DNA of 64,000 nt from assembly GCA_038496675.1 (NCBI GenBank), contig CM076667.1, forward strand, positions 18,910,214-18,974,213, given 5' to 3'. The notes under the pieces were generated by a model. The model worked only from the letters and a program-made list of their open reading frames with translations, made no database searches and had not been told where the DNA came from. Both the position numbers and the translations under genes were made by a program. Origin of the DNA: Rachycentron canadum (lineage: Eukaryota; Chordata; Actinopteri; Carangiformes; Rachycentridae). Positions 34,401-46,974 of the stretch are shown piece by piece; positions within the stretch are counted from its first letter, which is position 1, and every line of letters starts with the position of its first letter.

Positions 34401-36630
34401 AGACGAGGTTTCTCTGAAGAGATTAGTCTTAAGGAGCTTCCTGAAGACAGAGGGACGTCTCTGCTCTGAGAGACTTCAGAAGCTGATTCATCTCAAACCA
34501 CAGATCAGAAATAGTGGAGTGACAGGAAGATCGAAACAGACGGGCTTCTGCATTCTGGACCATCTGCAAGGGTCTCGCTGTGCATAAAGGAAGACCTGCC
34601 AAATATCCATAGTAGCAAAGTGGAATTACCGATTCTAGAGACCCAATCCTCGACGTCATGCCAAAAATACTAACACAACTGAGAATAAGTGTATTGATAA
34701 TGGCGGACATTAAAGCAGAGATAAAATATTCAAGTTCCAGTTAAAACTGGTCTAACGCTCCAATCACTTCATTAGAAAGTGGTTCCAGAAAGCTACAGAC
34801 ATTCACTCAGCATGGGTTAAAGAAAGAAGGGGAAGTGACAAATATAGCAAAATAAACAGATTTCAGAATGCATGTGATCTCTTGGAAACTTGGGTTTCAT
34901 TCAGAAAAAAGGAATCTTAAAGCAAACAAAAAGCAGGTGTATACGTTGAGACAACTCAAGTGCTTGTTGACAAAACATGCCCGGACTTTTGAAAATGTCT
35001 CAAACAAACCCTTCACATTTCTTTCATGTTGCTCATGTTAGCACAAAGGTCACTGTTTAAATTGCAAAGCTCTTTGCTTTGCACAATACTAAGACTTCCG
35101 GGATACGTGGATGTATCTCAACTTCACTTATTATCAAAGAGTTTAGTGGGAAACTGTCCATTCTGCATGCTGAGGCCTGTGAGGAAGGCCTACAACTGCG
35201 ACTGAGAAAGAGAAGTTGGCTAATAGGAAACTAGGAAGGAAGTCTGATTTATTTTTGCCTTTTGACCATCTACAGAAACATGAGAATACTTTGGGATTTT
35301 ATCTCAACTTGGTCAACCCACTCAGTCACTTGCTCAAAAGCCCATTAAGACCAGCTAACATCCGGCTTTTGTCAGCAAAAGGCTAATAAAAGGCTTTCAG
35401 ACCTGGGTTAACTCTGCAATAGACAGGTATTTATCAGCTTCAATCCACAGTGAAGTCAGAGCAACAACCCGGGAATAAAACCTACGTCCTCAGCCCGAAC
35501 AGAAAGACAAACTCAACTGGCAGTGGAAAGGTGCTGGATCAGCTTTTATTAGATATAAACGTAGGTAGACCCACTCACTCTGGTGGGAAAGGGATATTAA
35601 TTTGCATATATGGAGGGAAAATTGGACTAATGTCCAAAGCACACAGTCGTATCTTTAAGTGTAGAAATTCTTGAGACAAACATAAAACTTATACTTTAGA
35701 ATTTCATGCAACAAATTCTTTTGATTGCGAAATTAAACTCAAGCTTGTGTAGCGCTTGTTTCCCACACCTTTTCTCTTCTACAGAGAGGATGACGATGAC
35801 TTTTTCTTTGAAATATCAAGAGAGGAAAAGAAGACTAGCTCTGCAGCTGGAAATGAATTATTCTTCTTTGGTCCCACTGTAGGTGCTCAGATCAACTACC
35901 TAGTTCTTTTTCTTTATCCACTGAATACAACAGAAATATTGAAGCACCTTTGAAGATACTGGTCAGGAAGTCGCTTCGACCGAACCCGGCTGGACACAGA
36001 ACACTGTTTGTAGAAAACGTTAAAGTCCTAAAAGGTTTGCATTTAGACTCTTAAGTTTGGTTTCGATCAAAACCCATGCACTTACAGCTGGTTTTGTTTT
36101 CACAAGTTAACAAAAAACTGAAAGTCTCTCAAGTACAGAGGGTTCTGCTTTTATCCTGATGCAATTCCTAGTCATTTCCTGTCTTTTTTTTTTTTTTAGG
36201 CTTTGGTTAAATAAGTGGTATTCCCCAACTCATTGCAAATAGACACTGCACAGTACATAGATCTATCTACTGATATATATTATATATCTTCAGTTGTGTG
36301 TCAGTCCATCTGACTGCCTGTTTGTTGTCCCACTGTGCATCACTTGGTGGAGGTGCACCTGACCTACCACTAAAGTACAACAAACAGCATCCATGTCACT
36401 ATTTTGGACTGGACAGTAGAAGCTACAGCAGCTGGGGAAAATGTTTTTATGGCGTGCTGTCAATGTGTTTATAATCCTTGACTTCAGCTGTAGAACTGCC
36501 CAGCCACTGTGTGATATGTGTTGGGGATGTGAAAGTCAGATCTTTCGGTATCGGAAAGTTACAGAAATTGTCTGAAGCAACACTGTATGATTGAAGGGAG
36601 ATAAAGGTTTTTGAAATATCTGACAGGATA
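31480..36630. other. Intergenic DNA within the chemokine cluster
   Basis: No gene recognised. It includes an interspersed-repeat fragment at about 34.26-34.71 kb and one half of a diverged duplication (about 32.70-32.93 kb against 36.41-36.61 kb). A moderately GC-rich stretch at about 33.28-33.57 kb has no assignable coding identity. Confidence 0.5.
34255..34710 (-). mobile_element. Interspersed repeat with possible LINE tail
   Basis: The minus-strand translation includes RPLQMVQNAEARLF, similar to the QNAAARL block of fish non-LTR reverse transcriptases. The adjoining non-coding part (GCTCTGAGAGACTTCAGAAG) recurs near 29.83 kb, and more loosely near 61.4 kb. Degenerate; family not assigned. 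Confidence 0.45.
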
Positions 36631-36636
36631 TAAAAG

Positions 36637-36945
36637 TGGATGAAAGGTGAAGCCAAAGCAGAAGAGCCTTAAACCTTCTCCGTTCTTTCTAATGACCATC
36701 AGGGGGCGTGTGAGACGTCAGTATGGGAAAATGTCCCTCCCTTGATTTATTAGCTCAGTAAATGTTTTCCTAATGAGTTTATGGTCTCAGTCTCTAGTTT
36801 CAAGTCTTCAATACAACATGATGTTCATTTTTTAAATGATGGTCCATTTAGAGGAAAATAGACCAGAAAGCAGGGGGTGAGTTAGGGGGCGTGGCTACTG
36901 TGTGACTGACAGACTGTAGCACTCACTCCTCAGCTCCAACATATC
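36637..36945 (+). repeat. Dispersed repeat family A, copy 4
   Basis: Same phrases and orientation as copy 3. The segment between CAGGGGGCG and TATGGGAAAATGT is shortened. It includes GGGGGCGTGGCTACTGTGTG near its right end. Confidence 0.9.
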
Positions 36946-36949
36946 CTCT

Positions 36950-38200
36950 TAAAAAACAAGAGATATATATATTTGAATACAAACTCAGACATTAATACAG
37001 ATTCTGATTGCTGCACTTTTAAAACCACCTGTTATACTGTGTATTGTAAACGTCTTCACACAAGATTAATTAAACGCAATGTTGTCAAACTCACTTATTT
37101 AATCTTTTTCAATTGACATAACATAATTCTTTTCAGCTGCTGTGATCCAATAACAATGTGAATTCCTACCACTTACAATTATGAATATATATTGTACACT
37201 TTATATTTTTATTTAACTTATTTCTTGTTTTGTCACTCATCTGGTGTCGTAATCTGGAGCAAACTGACATAATAATTCCCTTTGGGATTAATAAAGTTCT
37301 ATCTTATCTTGATCATAACTTAATTTCAACTTGAATTTGTTGAACTTTGTTCAAGGATATAAAAAAAAAAAAAAAAAAAAAAAAAAATGAAATTCAGGGT
37401 TATTTAGAGCCCTGCCCTTCGGTCCCCACAAACTGGTTCCTTGGTTTATATGACATTCAAATCCCTGCCTGACTGCAGATTCAAGATGTTGACTCATTAT
37501 TTCACTTGTGATATGTTTTTTATATTATATATTAAAAAAATCATGAAGCATCATGAAGGTGAACTGTTTGATTGATGATGTCAGCAATAACTGAGAGATC
37601 ACTGCTCATTCTCATGGACAAAAGTGAGTCATTTTGTATATGACTGACTGTCACCTTACATATGGGTGGGAGTTTGTGTGTCACTGGGCTGGAATTCATT
37701 ATGACTTCATGCCGTAACATGTTCTCTCGAGAGCGATTGCCAAATTCTTTATGACAAATAGTACATAAATGCCAGAGTTTCTTAAAATTAGAGCTGGTTC
37801 ACTTTATTCACAGTCATTTTTATTTTAATTTCCTGGGAAATTAAAATTAAAAAAAATGTGTTCAAAGGAAGATGAGGCAGATTTATGCTTGAACTTAGTT
37901 TGGTGACTGATATGTACCTTTTTCTTTTCTATTTAAAGACATTAGTTGATGAGACAATTTGGAACATGACCTTGACTTCAGTCCAGCGAGGGCTTCCTTA
38001 AACTTCAATAGTAAGAAAAAACCATGACTTAATTTTCCAATTGCAGCCAAATGATGAAAGTGTTTCCTGTTGGTGGGTAGCCGGTCACTTCATGGAAATC
38101 CCCAGAAATGAGGAGGTCATCCATTCAGATGAAGAGAGAGGACGAAAAAAAATCAAAAAAATAAATAGGAAGATGACTAACCAGACGTCACTTCTGCTTT
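36950..38200. other. Upstream region of chemokine gene 3
   Basis: AT-rich DNA with a long A-run at about 37360-37387. No exon found. A TTAAATAA at about 38206 is a weak TATA candidate for chemokine gene 3. Confidence 0.45.
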
Positions 38201-38345
38201 TCAGACCTTAAATAACCGATGCCTCCAGATGTTTGTCAGTTCACCAGGGTCTCTGACAAGGACAGCAGAAGACAGAAGACGCCAACAGAAATTAATCTGT
38301 TCAACCTTTATCAGTCCACTCTCTCAGTTACCATCCTTTGTGAAA

Positions 38346-39146
38346 ATGTTCACCTGTGGCAGTCTTCTCAAATGTGTGCTGTTCGCCATTGTCCTGGTGG
38401 CTTTCACGGAGTCCAGTTCGCCAGGTAACTGTACGTTTTTGACAAACAAGCTTCAAGATTTCAGAAATGACTTTTCCTCCTGTTTAAAGTGGCATTTTTT
38501 TTTTTAAAATTAACTTTTTTTTTTTTTCTTTTATAGCTGAAAAGCTGGCAACCTGCTGTACGAAAGTCAACAAGCAGGAGATAACTGAACCGATCCTGGG
38601 ATACTTGGTCCAGCCCCCTAACCCACCATGTGTCAAAGCTGTCATGTAAGTATCAGAACAAACCCTGTTTAATTTAGCACCTTAAACAGGGAATAGTCTG
38701 GGAAAGTGATTGGTAGCATTGAAAACAAAAAACAAGTTGATTCAATTTTGCCTCAATTTTTCTTTTCCAAATAGAAGTTAAGCCAATTATGTAAAACTAC
38801 AAATTCATTTATTGGTCTGCTAATACTAAAAGAGAAAGAGTCTGTAAAGTGCTAACGTTTCCTTTCATTCCTGCAGCTTTCAGACGAAGTCCGGTCTGTT
38901 CTGCAGTCACCTGAATTCTCCCTGGGTTCGTGCCAAGATTCAAGCTTTTAGGTAAGTTTCACATCGTTCACGCGCTCATTCACTCCCATCGCTTCTTCAT
39001 CATTGGGTCTCAAATATTTTGTCTTCTGTCGTCTTCCTCACAGGAAACAACAGGCTCAGGCCACCACTGTCTCCCCGTCCCCGGTCTCCCTCCTCTCCCT
39101 CATCACCTCCACCGCCTCCCCTCCTTCATCCTCCCTCCGCGTCTGA
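38346..39146 (+). CDS. CC chemokine 3 with Ser/Thr/Pro-rich tail
   Basis: Exons 38346-38424, 38537-38645, 38877-38951 and 39044-39146 all have GT/AG borders and consistent phases, and encode 121 residues. It has a signal peptide (MFTCGSLLKCVLFAIVLVAF), then LATCCTKVNKQEI, NPPCVKAVIFQTKSGLFC and SHLNSPWVRAKIQAF. This is a standard four-cysteine CC fold. The last exon adds about 30 residues rich in Ser, Thr, Pro and Leu (KQQAQATTVSPSPVSLLSLI onward), ending SSLRV. That tail is longer than in most CC chemokines and could be O-glycosylated. The 3' untranslated region carries a class II AU-rich element (TTATTTATT at 39489-39497) and AATAAA at 39532-39537, as expected for an unstable, inducible cytokine mRNA. 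The orthologue was not identified. Confidence 0.9.
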
Positions 39147-39488
39147 GATGCCTGCTGACGGAAGCACTTCGTACAAGGACAGCGAGTAGACCTCCACCTT
39201 CTCCTCCTCACCCTGAAGACTGTCAACATGACGGCCTCAACACCAATCAAAACCAAGCACTTGAAGAATATAATTTTGTTATATAAATTTATGTTAAATA
39301 TTTAGTTTCTTTAAATAAGTGAAAATATTTATTAGTTTAAATTAATAGATGATGTTTTGATATATTTATTACAAAGTTTATCTAGAAGAACGATTATGAA
39401 CAGTGTCATGTTAATATAACTACTGTGCATCCACTTATTAATTTGTGAAGTTTTATTGAGAAAATGTTTTAGTTATAGAATTACATAG

Positions 39489-39497
39489 TTATTTATT
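39489..39497 (+). promoter_or_regulatory. AU-rich mRNA instability element
   Basis: TTATTTATT nonamer within an ATTTA-rich 3' untranslated region of chemokine 3, about 35 bp before the poly(A) signal. Such elements recruit decay factors and make cytokine mRNAs short-lived. Confidence 0.55.
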
Positions 39498-39774
39498 TGA
39501 AAGTTGTGTAACCATGAAAACATTGGTCAGAAATAAATGTTGCACTTTAATCTAACATCCACTGATTTCCGCTTGTGTATCTGCCTTTTATTTGACTTAT
39601 TCTGTGTTTTTTCATCTGTTTAAAGCATCAGACATGAAACGTGCATCATGTCTACTGTGGTTAACAGTTGGAGTGTAATGCTCCCACATGTTGTTCAAGA
39701 TATGAAAGTTTTATCTTCAAATGTGTCAGAGGCATTTTTATTTTTGATTTTATTCAAGTACACACCAAGTTTCA

Positions 39775-39880
39775 ACCTGCCCTGAAACCCCCCATTAGTT
39801 TGTGAGCTGCTGGTTTTGAAGCCTATATTTCGCAATATGTCTGTCAGCCATTTTGTTTTTTCTAAGCAGAAGAAAACCAA
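39775..39880 (-). repeat. Dispersed repeat family A, copy 5 (fragment)
   Basis: Contains TTTGTGAGCTGCTGGTTTTG and GTCTGTCAGCCATTTTGTTT. In reverse complement these are the AAGATGGC...CAGCTCACAAAC end of the family. Only this end is present. Confidence 0.65.
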
Positions 39881-40093
39881 ATGTTTCATGGAGAAAAAAA
39901 TAATATGATTTATCTTTAATTTTTTGTCAGGATGCAGGCTTAAAATTGACTTATTGATACAAACAAACAGAAAAATTTGAATTCAGGATTTTTCCAGAGC
40001 TTTCGACAGCATCTCAGTCTTTTCTGAGTGATAACTTGTTGTCATCCTGACTGAGGTATGGCCAACACAATAAAAGTCCTCCAACCACCGACC

Positions 40094-40535
40094 AGTGTCG
40101 ACCTACTGTGACATCACTCATTGGTTTGTGAGCTGCCATTTTAAATTAGACTAAATTCCTCTCGGGAGCAGAAATTCCAGGCTTCAGTTTGCAATTTGTC
40201 CGTCGGCCATCTTATTTTTTTTAAATCAGAAGAAAACATATTTGGAGAAGAAGGTGGTACAGTCTGTCAATCAGACAGTAGCCACTCCCCCCTTACTCAT
40301 CCCCTGCTTTATGGTCTATTTTCCTCTAAATGGACCATCATTTAAAAAATTAACATCATGTTGTATTGAAGACTTGAAACTAGAGACTGAGACCATAAAC
40401 TCATTAGGAAAACGTTTACTGAGCTAATAAATCAAGGGAGAAGTAGGGACATTTTCCCATAGACTTCAATACAATCTGACTTCTTTAACAACCAGTGCAG
40501 TTGAAGGTTTAAAGCTCTTCAACAGTGGCTTTACT
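40094..40535 (-). repeat. Dispersed repeat family A, copy 6 (near full length)
   Basis: Runs in the opposite orientation to copies 1-4. It spans from the ATTGGTTTGTGAGCTGCCAT end, through GGTACAGTCTGTCAATCAGA, to CTTCTTTAACAACCAGTGCA, and indicates a unit of about 400-450 bp. Confidence 0.9.
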
Positions 40536-40544
40536 TTTCAGCCC

Positions 40545-42600
40545 CTACCCCCACCTGCCTAGGTGAATTTTTACAGACAGTCTCTGTATTTACCTCATCG
40601 ACCGTTTCAATCCAGTCCTTTATTGTTGGTGGGTCAGGAAGTAACCGGCTGTTATTAGTGTCTTGCCACATTTCTATTCTTGAGAAGCTGATTTCTGGTT
40701 CTAAATAAATATGTGACTGAGAAAGTTAATTTCCATTTAAAAACAAAATTTATTTATACAAACTAAAAAGTGCTAAAACAAATGAAAATAAAGGAAAACA
40801 TAGAGGTGGAGGAGGAGGATAATGTAAAGTTAAAATATAAAAGATAATGAATTGAATAATCAGAATAATTTATTTCTACTTTCTATGACAGGAGGGCTCT
40901 CACACATATCTAAGGCCTTCATTTGAAGACTTATTCAATATTGTGATGCATGTCAAGAGGAAGCAGACGTGAAGACATTTTCCTGTTGCACTGGTATTTC
41001 AGTGTGGTTTATCAACCACAATTGCTAAAAATGCAAAAAGTTTAACACTCGATGGAAAAATTTCTGCACAACAGTGAGGATGTAATGACTCCTCACTCCT
41101 CAATTGATAACGTTAAAATAATTGTGGCTGAAAAGTCCAATTTTATAAGCTGGTTGTAACTGTCTTAATTACATTAGACTAAATTCTTAATTAAATTCTT
41201 TACAGGAGCAGAAATCCCTGCTTCTTATTATCTTGATCTAAATCTTGATCATCATAAAATCACACCAGCTCTGAACCCACTAGTTTCCTCCTACACTGGC
41301 CTTCTCTGTTACTCGGTGTGTCACCACATAGTTCCTAACAAAAGCTAATGTGGGTTTGCTCACAGTCAGATCGTTTTTTCCTCTGTATTGTAAATCAGCT
41401 GATTCTTGCCCTGGGGGAGTGTCTCACTCCCACCGAACTGCAGGAGGAGGGAGGGGAGAGGTGGGCTTCTGTGTTCGCCATGGTCTCTCACGCTCTGCTG
41501 TATAACTCTTTACAATGTGTATGTACCCATATTTTAGTCTGACAGTGATTAGCATTCTGCATTTCCTTTGCCTGCAAAGTATTTTTGTCTCTTGTAGTAT
41601 TTATCTATCTATATAGTTTCAGTTTGATTTGTGAAAGTTTTGAGAAAATATTGAATGAGATCTCTGCTGCTAACCATGTTCCGGGTTCAGAGTAGGCTGG
41701 GTTTTTGTTTCTAGACAGAAGCAGTAATGGAGTTCATTGACACCACTGACAAAAATAAATACAGTAAACAGAACTTAAGGGTAGAAACACATGACTACAT
41801 GAGATGGCCTGTACTTATTGTTTCTCTTTAGTTTTCACAGACAAGCTCAGGATCTTTTACAACATGTACAGCTGGTTTGCACAAAACATCTGCACTGGCA
41901 TGAATCATGAAACATCCCCCATCAGGAAGAAGACCTGAGATGCAGAACAAACCACCTCGAGCTGCTGTTTTTTCAGCCTCCATCACTCTGATGTTAAATT
42001 TTAGAGGAACATAGCAATGTGCAAAAGCACTAACACATCACTCATGCAAGAAGATAGATAGAAAACATTTAGGCCTCATCTTCGTTCCAGGACAACAAAA
42101 AACTTTCAACTTCAACAGCTTGTTTTGCACATATACATAAATTCACAAACTTTTCAGACTTCAAAGACCCATGGGAACCCTGCTTAAAGGTGAACACCAC
42201 GTCATTTCAAAATTGACACCTTAAGTCTAAAAATAATCAATCATAATAATAATTACTGTCAGTGAATCAGCAAACACTCATTTTCATACTTTGTGTGTGC
42301 CTAAGTGTGTGTGTTTTTGTGTTCATGCAAACATTTGCAAGGTTGTTTCCAAGAAAGATTGAGAATGATGAAGGTAGTCTGAATCTGCACAGAGGGCAAA
42401 AATGATTGATGGGCGGAGGTGTGAAAATACCACAACCACCAAAGCCCACACATGCAATTTAAACTTATGCACGATACCATGTAGAAGCACGTCATCAGAG
42501 CCCACCCACAAAGAGATGAGCTTGACGTACTCACACCAATAAAGCCCCAAACATCTGTCAGCATCTACAGCTGCAGCTCGATCAGTTGACCAGTCAACCA
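40545..42600. other. Intergenic DNA between chemokines 3 and 4
   Basis: AT-rich with no recognised gene. Small open stretches near 41.35-41.54 kb have no family signature. Confidence 0.45.
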
Positions 42601-42619
42601 GTGAGTGCAAAAGTTCAAA

Positions 42620-43850
42620 ATGTCTGTGAGGGTCCTGTCCATCTTTCTCCTCCTGCTCCCAGTGTGTCTGAGTGTACCTCCTAGAGGTAAGTCAAATTAA
42701 TTACCAGATATAATTACACTGAACCAGTCAGACAGACCATATATCTTCTTTTCAGCTGTATATATTCAACTCATGTCACATAAACAACAACTGGAATGAA
42801 CATTAAAAAAAAAAAAATGCATATGTGCATTATTTTGAAAAACAGCTGCATGAAGCTGTGGAAGATATCGGACTTATGTGTTTAATTATATGTGAAAATT
42901 TGTCATTTATGTTAAGAGACCTCTAATAAAATTATTATTATAATCCTATTCTATCCTTCTGTTGGAAAATAAAGCTAAATTCATCATAAAAAGCTTCTTA
43001 TTCACTATATAACTATTGCACCAACCTACTAATGAACTGCACCCTAGAGAGCAACAGCAACACCACAAAACTCTGCTGGTTCAACTTAATTTCCTGTCTA
43101 CACTACTTATAGTAACTGTATGTAAATTATTAATTATTAAGTGTGTCTTACTATGTGTGTGCGTTTGTTTCTTTTAGGAGGGCGTCATCCAGTCCAGAGA
43201 AATGCAGTCCCCCTGTGCTGCACCATGGTCTCCTCTGCTGATGTGAGTGAAGATGTGATCGGGGTCCCATACGAGCAACACGCCAATGGACGATGTGTGA
43301 AGGCGTTAATGTAAGTGTAAACAGACTCTTGTAAACACTCACACAGACGCACGCACACACACACACACACAGAATAATTATCATTTTCATCACTTTTTTT
43401 TTTTTTTTTTCAGTTTCCGCACACACAATGGAAAAGTCTGCGTTGACCCTGAAGCTGAATGGACCAAGAAGTGTAAGTCAAACATAAATAAGAGGCGCTA
43501 ACAGTCATATACATAAATGAATAACTAGTCCATCTATAATGACCTGGTCAAACTCAAAACTGACCAGCATGCCTTGCACTCCAGCAGTGTTTCTGCTCCG
43601 TTATTGTTGTTCTCTATATTAAGGCAAAATGGAGTAAACTGGCGAGGGCGTGCAGACGCCCCGGACGACATGTCCAGGCTGATCTTGAAAATACTGACTA
43701 ACATTAACTTCACCACACAGTTTAGGATTAGGCAGCGAGGACTTGTTACTTTACTTGTTAGTTTGCATTTGGTCAAAATTGATTGTTGATCAACAGAAGC
43801 TCTGATCTGTTTCTCTCTGTTCTCTAGTTACCAACCAACTAAATCAGTGA
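42620..43850 (+). CDS. CC chemokine 4
   Basis: Exons 42620-42686, 43178-43310, 43414-43472 and 43828-43850 encode 93 residues. The signal peptide is MSVRVLSIFLLLLPVCLSVP. The mature chain carries AVPLCCTMVSSADV, then GRCVKALIFRTHNGKVCVDP and EAEWTKK, the classic four-cysteine CC core and start of the C-terminal helix. The short last exon gives FTNQLNQ-stop. Exon 3 ends after one base of a codon, so a second phase-compatible acceptor at 45609 could be used instead (separate entry). A CA microsatellite sits in intron 3, after the GT of exon 2 (about 43345-43371). Product: secreted chemoattractant; orthologue not identified. Confidence 0.88.
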
Positions 43851-43859
43851 AGCATCTCC

Positions 43860-46800
43860 ACCTGCAAAACATCTCCCTGCTGCTGCTGAACAACCTCCAA
43901 AATATTTGTGCAATGTAAATATGATTTTTTTTTTTTAAAAAGTGGCTTTAAAATATACTGAAATAACTCCTGTATTAAAAAAAGTCAATGAACTTACGGG
44001 AATTACCCTTAAAGAAAAATAAATTCTGGCCTTGTGGCGAAGAAGTGAAACTGAACTGAAACTGAACAGTTGAACTTGTGGCAGAGAGTGATGTGTCAAC
44101 CTTGGTTTGCTGGTTTGGAAGATGTCACCAAGATGAAAATTAATGATCACAAGTGTCTTTAATCACAATAAAATAATTAATCCTCCCATCTCTAGTGCCT
44201 AAGCAATCCTGTTTTCTATCAGCAGTTTCTCTTTGTATATGTGCATTACAATCTAATAAATACTTTTGTTTAATGACTCATGACTGACTTTGGAGTGAGC
44301 TGCTTTGAGTAAAGGCTGTAAGTGAATTGAATATCTGGTAAATATTTCCAGAAAAGAAGTGCGCTGCTTCCTGTGAACGAGCTGACTGACTTCAATGACA
44401 AAGAAAACTAAATTAATTGAGGGCAAAACAAACTGCTGTGTTTAAAGGGGGGGGATTTCCAGTACAGGGAGGAAAAGGGGATCAAGATAAGAGTTCTTAA
44501 TCACAAATCCTGGGAAACCTGCCTTGTGTAATATGTAATGTCTGCTTCCCATCATATTGTTTTTTCTGCTGCACACGAGTTATCCAGACATTCTCCTGTT
44601 TTACTCCATGATCATACCAGAGGTTGTGGTCTGTGATGTTGTCTTCAATGATATAAACTGTGCTGCAGTTTATCAAAAGTTAACAATACGGTCATTTCAC
44701 TCAGGACATGAAGTTAAGTTTGAGGCATCCCTCTATATCCACTCTGACAATTAAAGTGCAAAACAACTCGAATTATTGCACTGAGCTTTTAAATTTGACT
44801 TGTCAGAGCAGAAGGAAATGCACTGACAAAGGTAATGTGTCTAAACCTGAATTATCAGCTGGACATTAGTGTCATCTAGTGGCTGGTACAAACAGAGGGG
44901 AACAAAACTAAAACATTGACTGTGTGTGTCCTGAGGTGAGCCAGCCAGTTATAGCTGCAGGACTCTATGTCTTCAATCACATTTCTATCAAAAAATCTTG
45001 TTAATACCTGTTTCAAGATTTTTGAAAAATTCCATGGAAGACTAATAGGTAACTTCCAAATCAGAGGCAAACTATAATCTATATTAAAATCTACTCAAGA
45101 GAATGTACCAAGAGAAAAGAGCGCCACACTGTGGCTTTCAAATGCCACTTCCCAACTAAGTTACACTTGTTCACACGCAGCACTGGGTGTTTTAATATGC
45201 ATTTTTCTGAATTTTAAAGTTGGTTAGACGTGCAACACATAGTGTTTACTTGCTACTAAATCATAGAAAGGTGATTAGGTGACACAGACGGTAAGAGGTG
45301 AGGAGAGGAAAGTTCAAAAGCTACGGGAGCCAGGAGGCACAAAACAGCACGTGTGTTTTTTCCGTGGGTGGTGAGGCTGGAAATAGGACAGTGGTGTGAA
45401 GTGCCATCAATGCCCCGTCTAGCTGCCACAGACCTAGCTGTGGGGGGGCTGTACATGGTTGTTGGCAGCAGTGCGTTTTGGCCTAAACGCGACAGTAAAT
45501 GTCAGCGACACAGTCGAGACTCACACTGAAGTGAAATAAGTTCATACTAATTAGGTAAATTAATCAAATCAAACACTTTTAATCGCATACATTTCTCTTT
45601 GGTTGCAGCTCTGGAGACCAATGACAGCAGACACAGCTCCAAAGTGGAGGCCATCCAACCTAAACCCTGAACTCTATATATTTTCTCCACCACACAAGAC
45701 ACTTTATAGATTTAAGGAAAAGAGAACAACTAAATTAAACTTTGAAACTTAACTTGAATTGTGTGAGTGAATCTAAACCTCGCCCACCACAATATAAAAA
45801 AATTTCCATCATGCGACATCTCCTTCGAATTTTATGTACAAAACCTGCTTGGAGTTCAACCCCTTGTGTCGCCACTTATTAGACACTCGGTTGGACTGAG
45901 AAACTGAAGCAAACTGCGCCTCGTCTACACCTGAGATTGAAAGGAGGTCAATAAAAATGGTGGAAAGTGAGAGAAGGCACAGTTTGATAGCAGTGTAGGG
46001 AAGAAGAGTCAGTGGGGTAGATGGAAAAACAGACTGTGGGCTCTCAGGAGGCTAATTGAAAAGATGGAGGTGAAGGACAGGAGGAGGACACAGGAGCTGT
46101 ATTTCTATTTTGTGTCTAGTGGGTGGATGATTCTGAGTGTGAGTGTGTGCTCTTGTATCTTACACAGAGTTTTAGTCCATTAAAGCAGGAACACTAGAAA
46201 GTGAAGATGTTTTACCAGCCCTGAGTGTTTAGATTCGGTTTTAACCAAATAAGACACAAAGGCCTCCTCAAACCAGAATAAACTGGACTTTACTCGTCAT
46301 TTTCATCATCTTTTTGCCTCTTCGTACTTATTGCTATGACATCCTTTTTTCTTTTAAGTTATCTTTATTATTATCATTTAAATCCTCCCTGTATTCCCCT
46401 TATTGTGTGTGCATACATGGTATCTGCTCCCTGTAATTATTTATTATTAGTATGTTGTTTTGTCCTCCTATAAAACTCCATCTAACTTAGATCCTGCTCT
46501 GATTCATGTGTCAGAGCACTTAGTCAACCTAGTTATTAAAGGTTCTATATAAATCAAGTTATCATTATTATTATTATTATTATTTCCCTACAACTGCACA
46601 CATATATTAATAGATTGATGGATAGATACTGGTTTGTCTCGTAGAGTCTCATCAAATACACTCAATATTACTACTAATGTCACTCAATGTACACTCTAAA
46701 AACACCCATTATTTTAAAATAGGAGGTCAGTTATTTTAATCTTCAGATGTTTTGTGGTCAACTGTAAAGACCATAACCATTTTTTAACCATTTCGTGTGG

Positions 46801-46970
46801 TTGGTGGTTGGTAGTGCTAAGAACAGCTGCACTGAGATTAGCCACCACACAATCTCACACAGCTTTTCAAAATTTAAATTAAACTAAAACCTTCAACTCC
46901 TGTTCATGTGACTTTAATCCCCGTTAAACGTAAGTATGTGAGATAATGTTCAACATTTCTCAACTTCCAG
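43860..46970. other. Region downstream of chemokine 4
   Basis: Apart from the candidate exon at 45.6 kb, no gene recognised. AT-rich, with a TTA trinucleotide run near 46563-46584. Confidence 0.45.
45609..45670 (+). CDS. Candidate alternative last exon of chemokine 4
   Basis: An acceptor TTTGGTTGCAG precedes a 62-bp open segment. Joined to exon 3 of chemokine 4 it is in frame and would give a longer, charged tail (SLETNDSRHSSKVEAIQPKP-stop) in place of FTNQLNQ. Evidence is only the acceptor, phase and open frame; there is no transcript support. It may be chance or the remnant of a lost neighbour. Confidence 0.35.
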
Positions 46971-46974
46971 TGTC

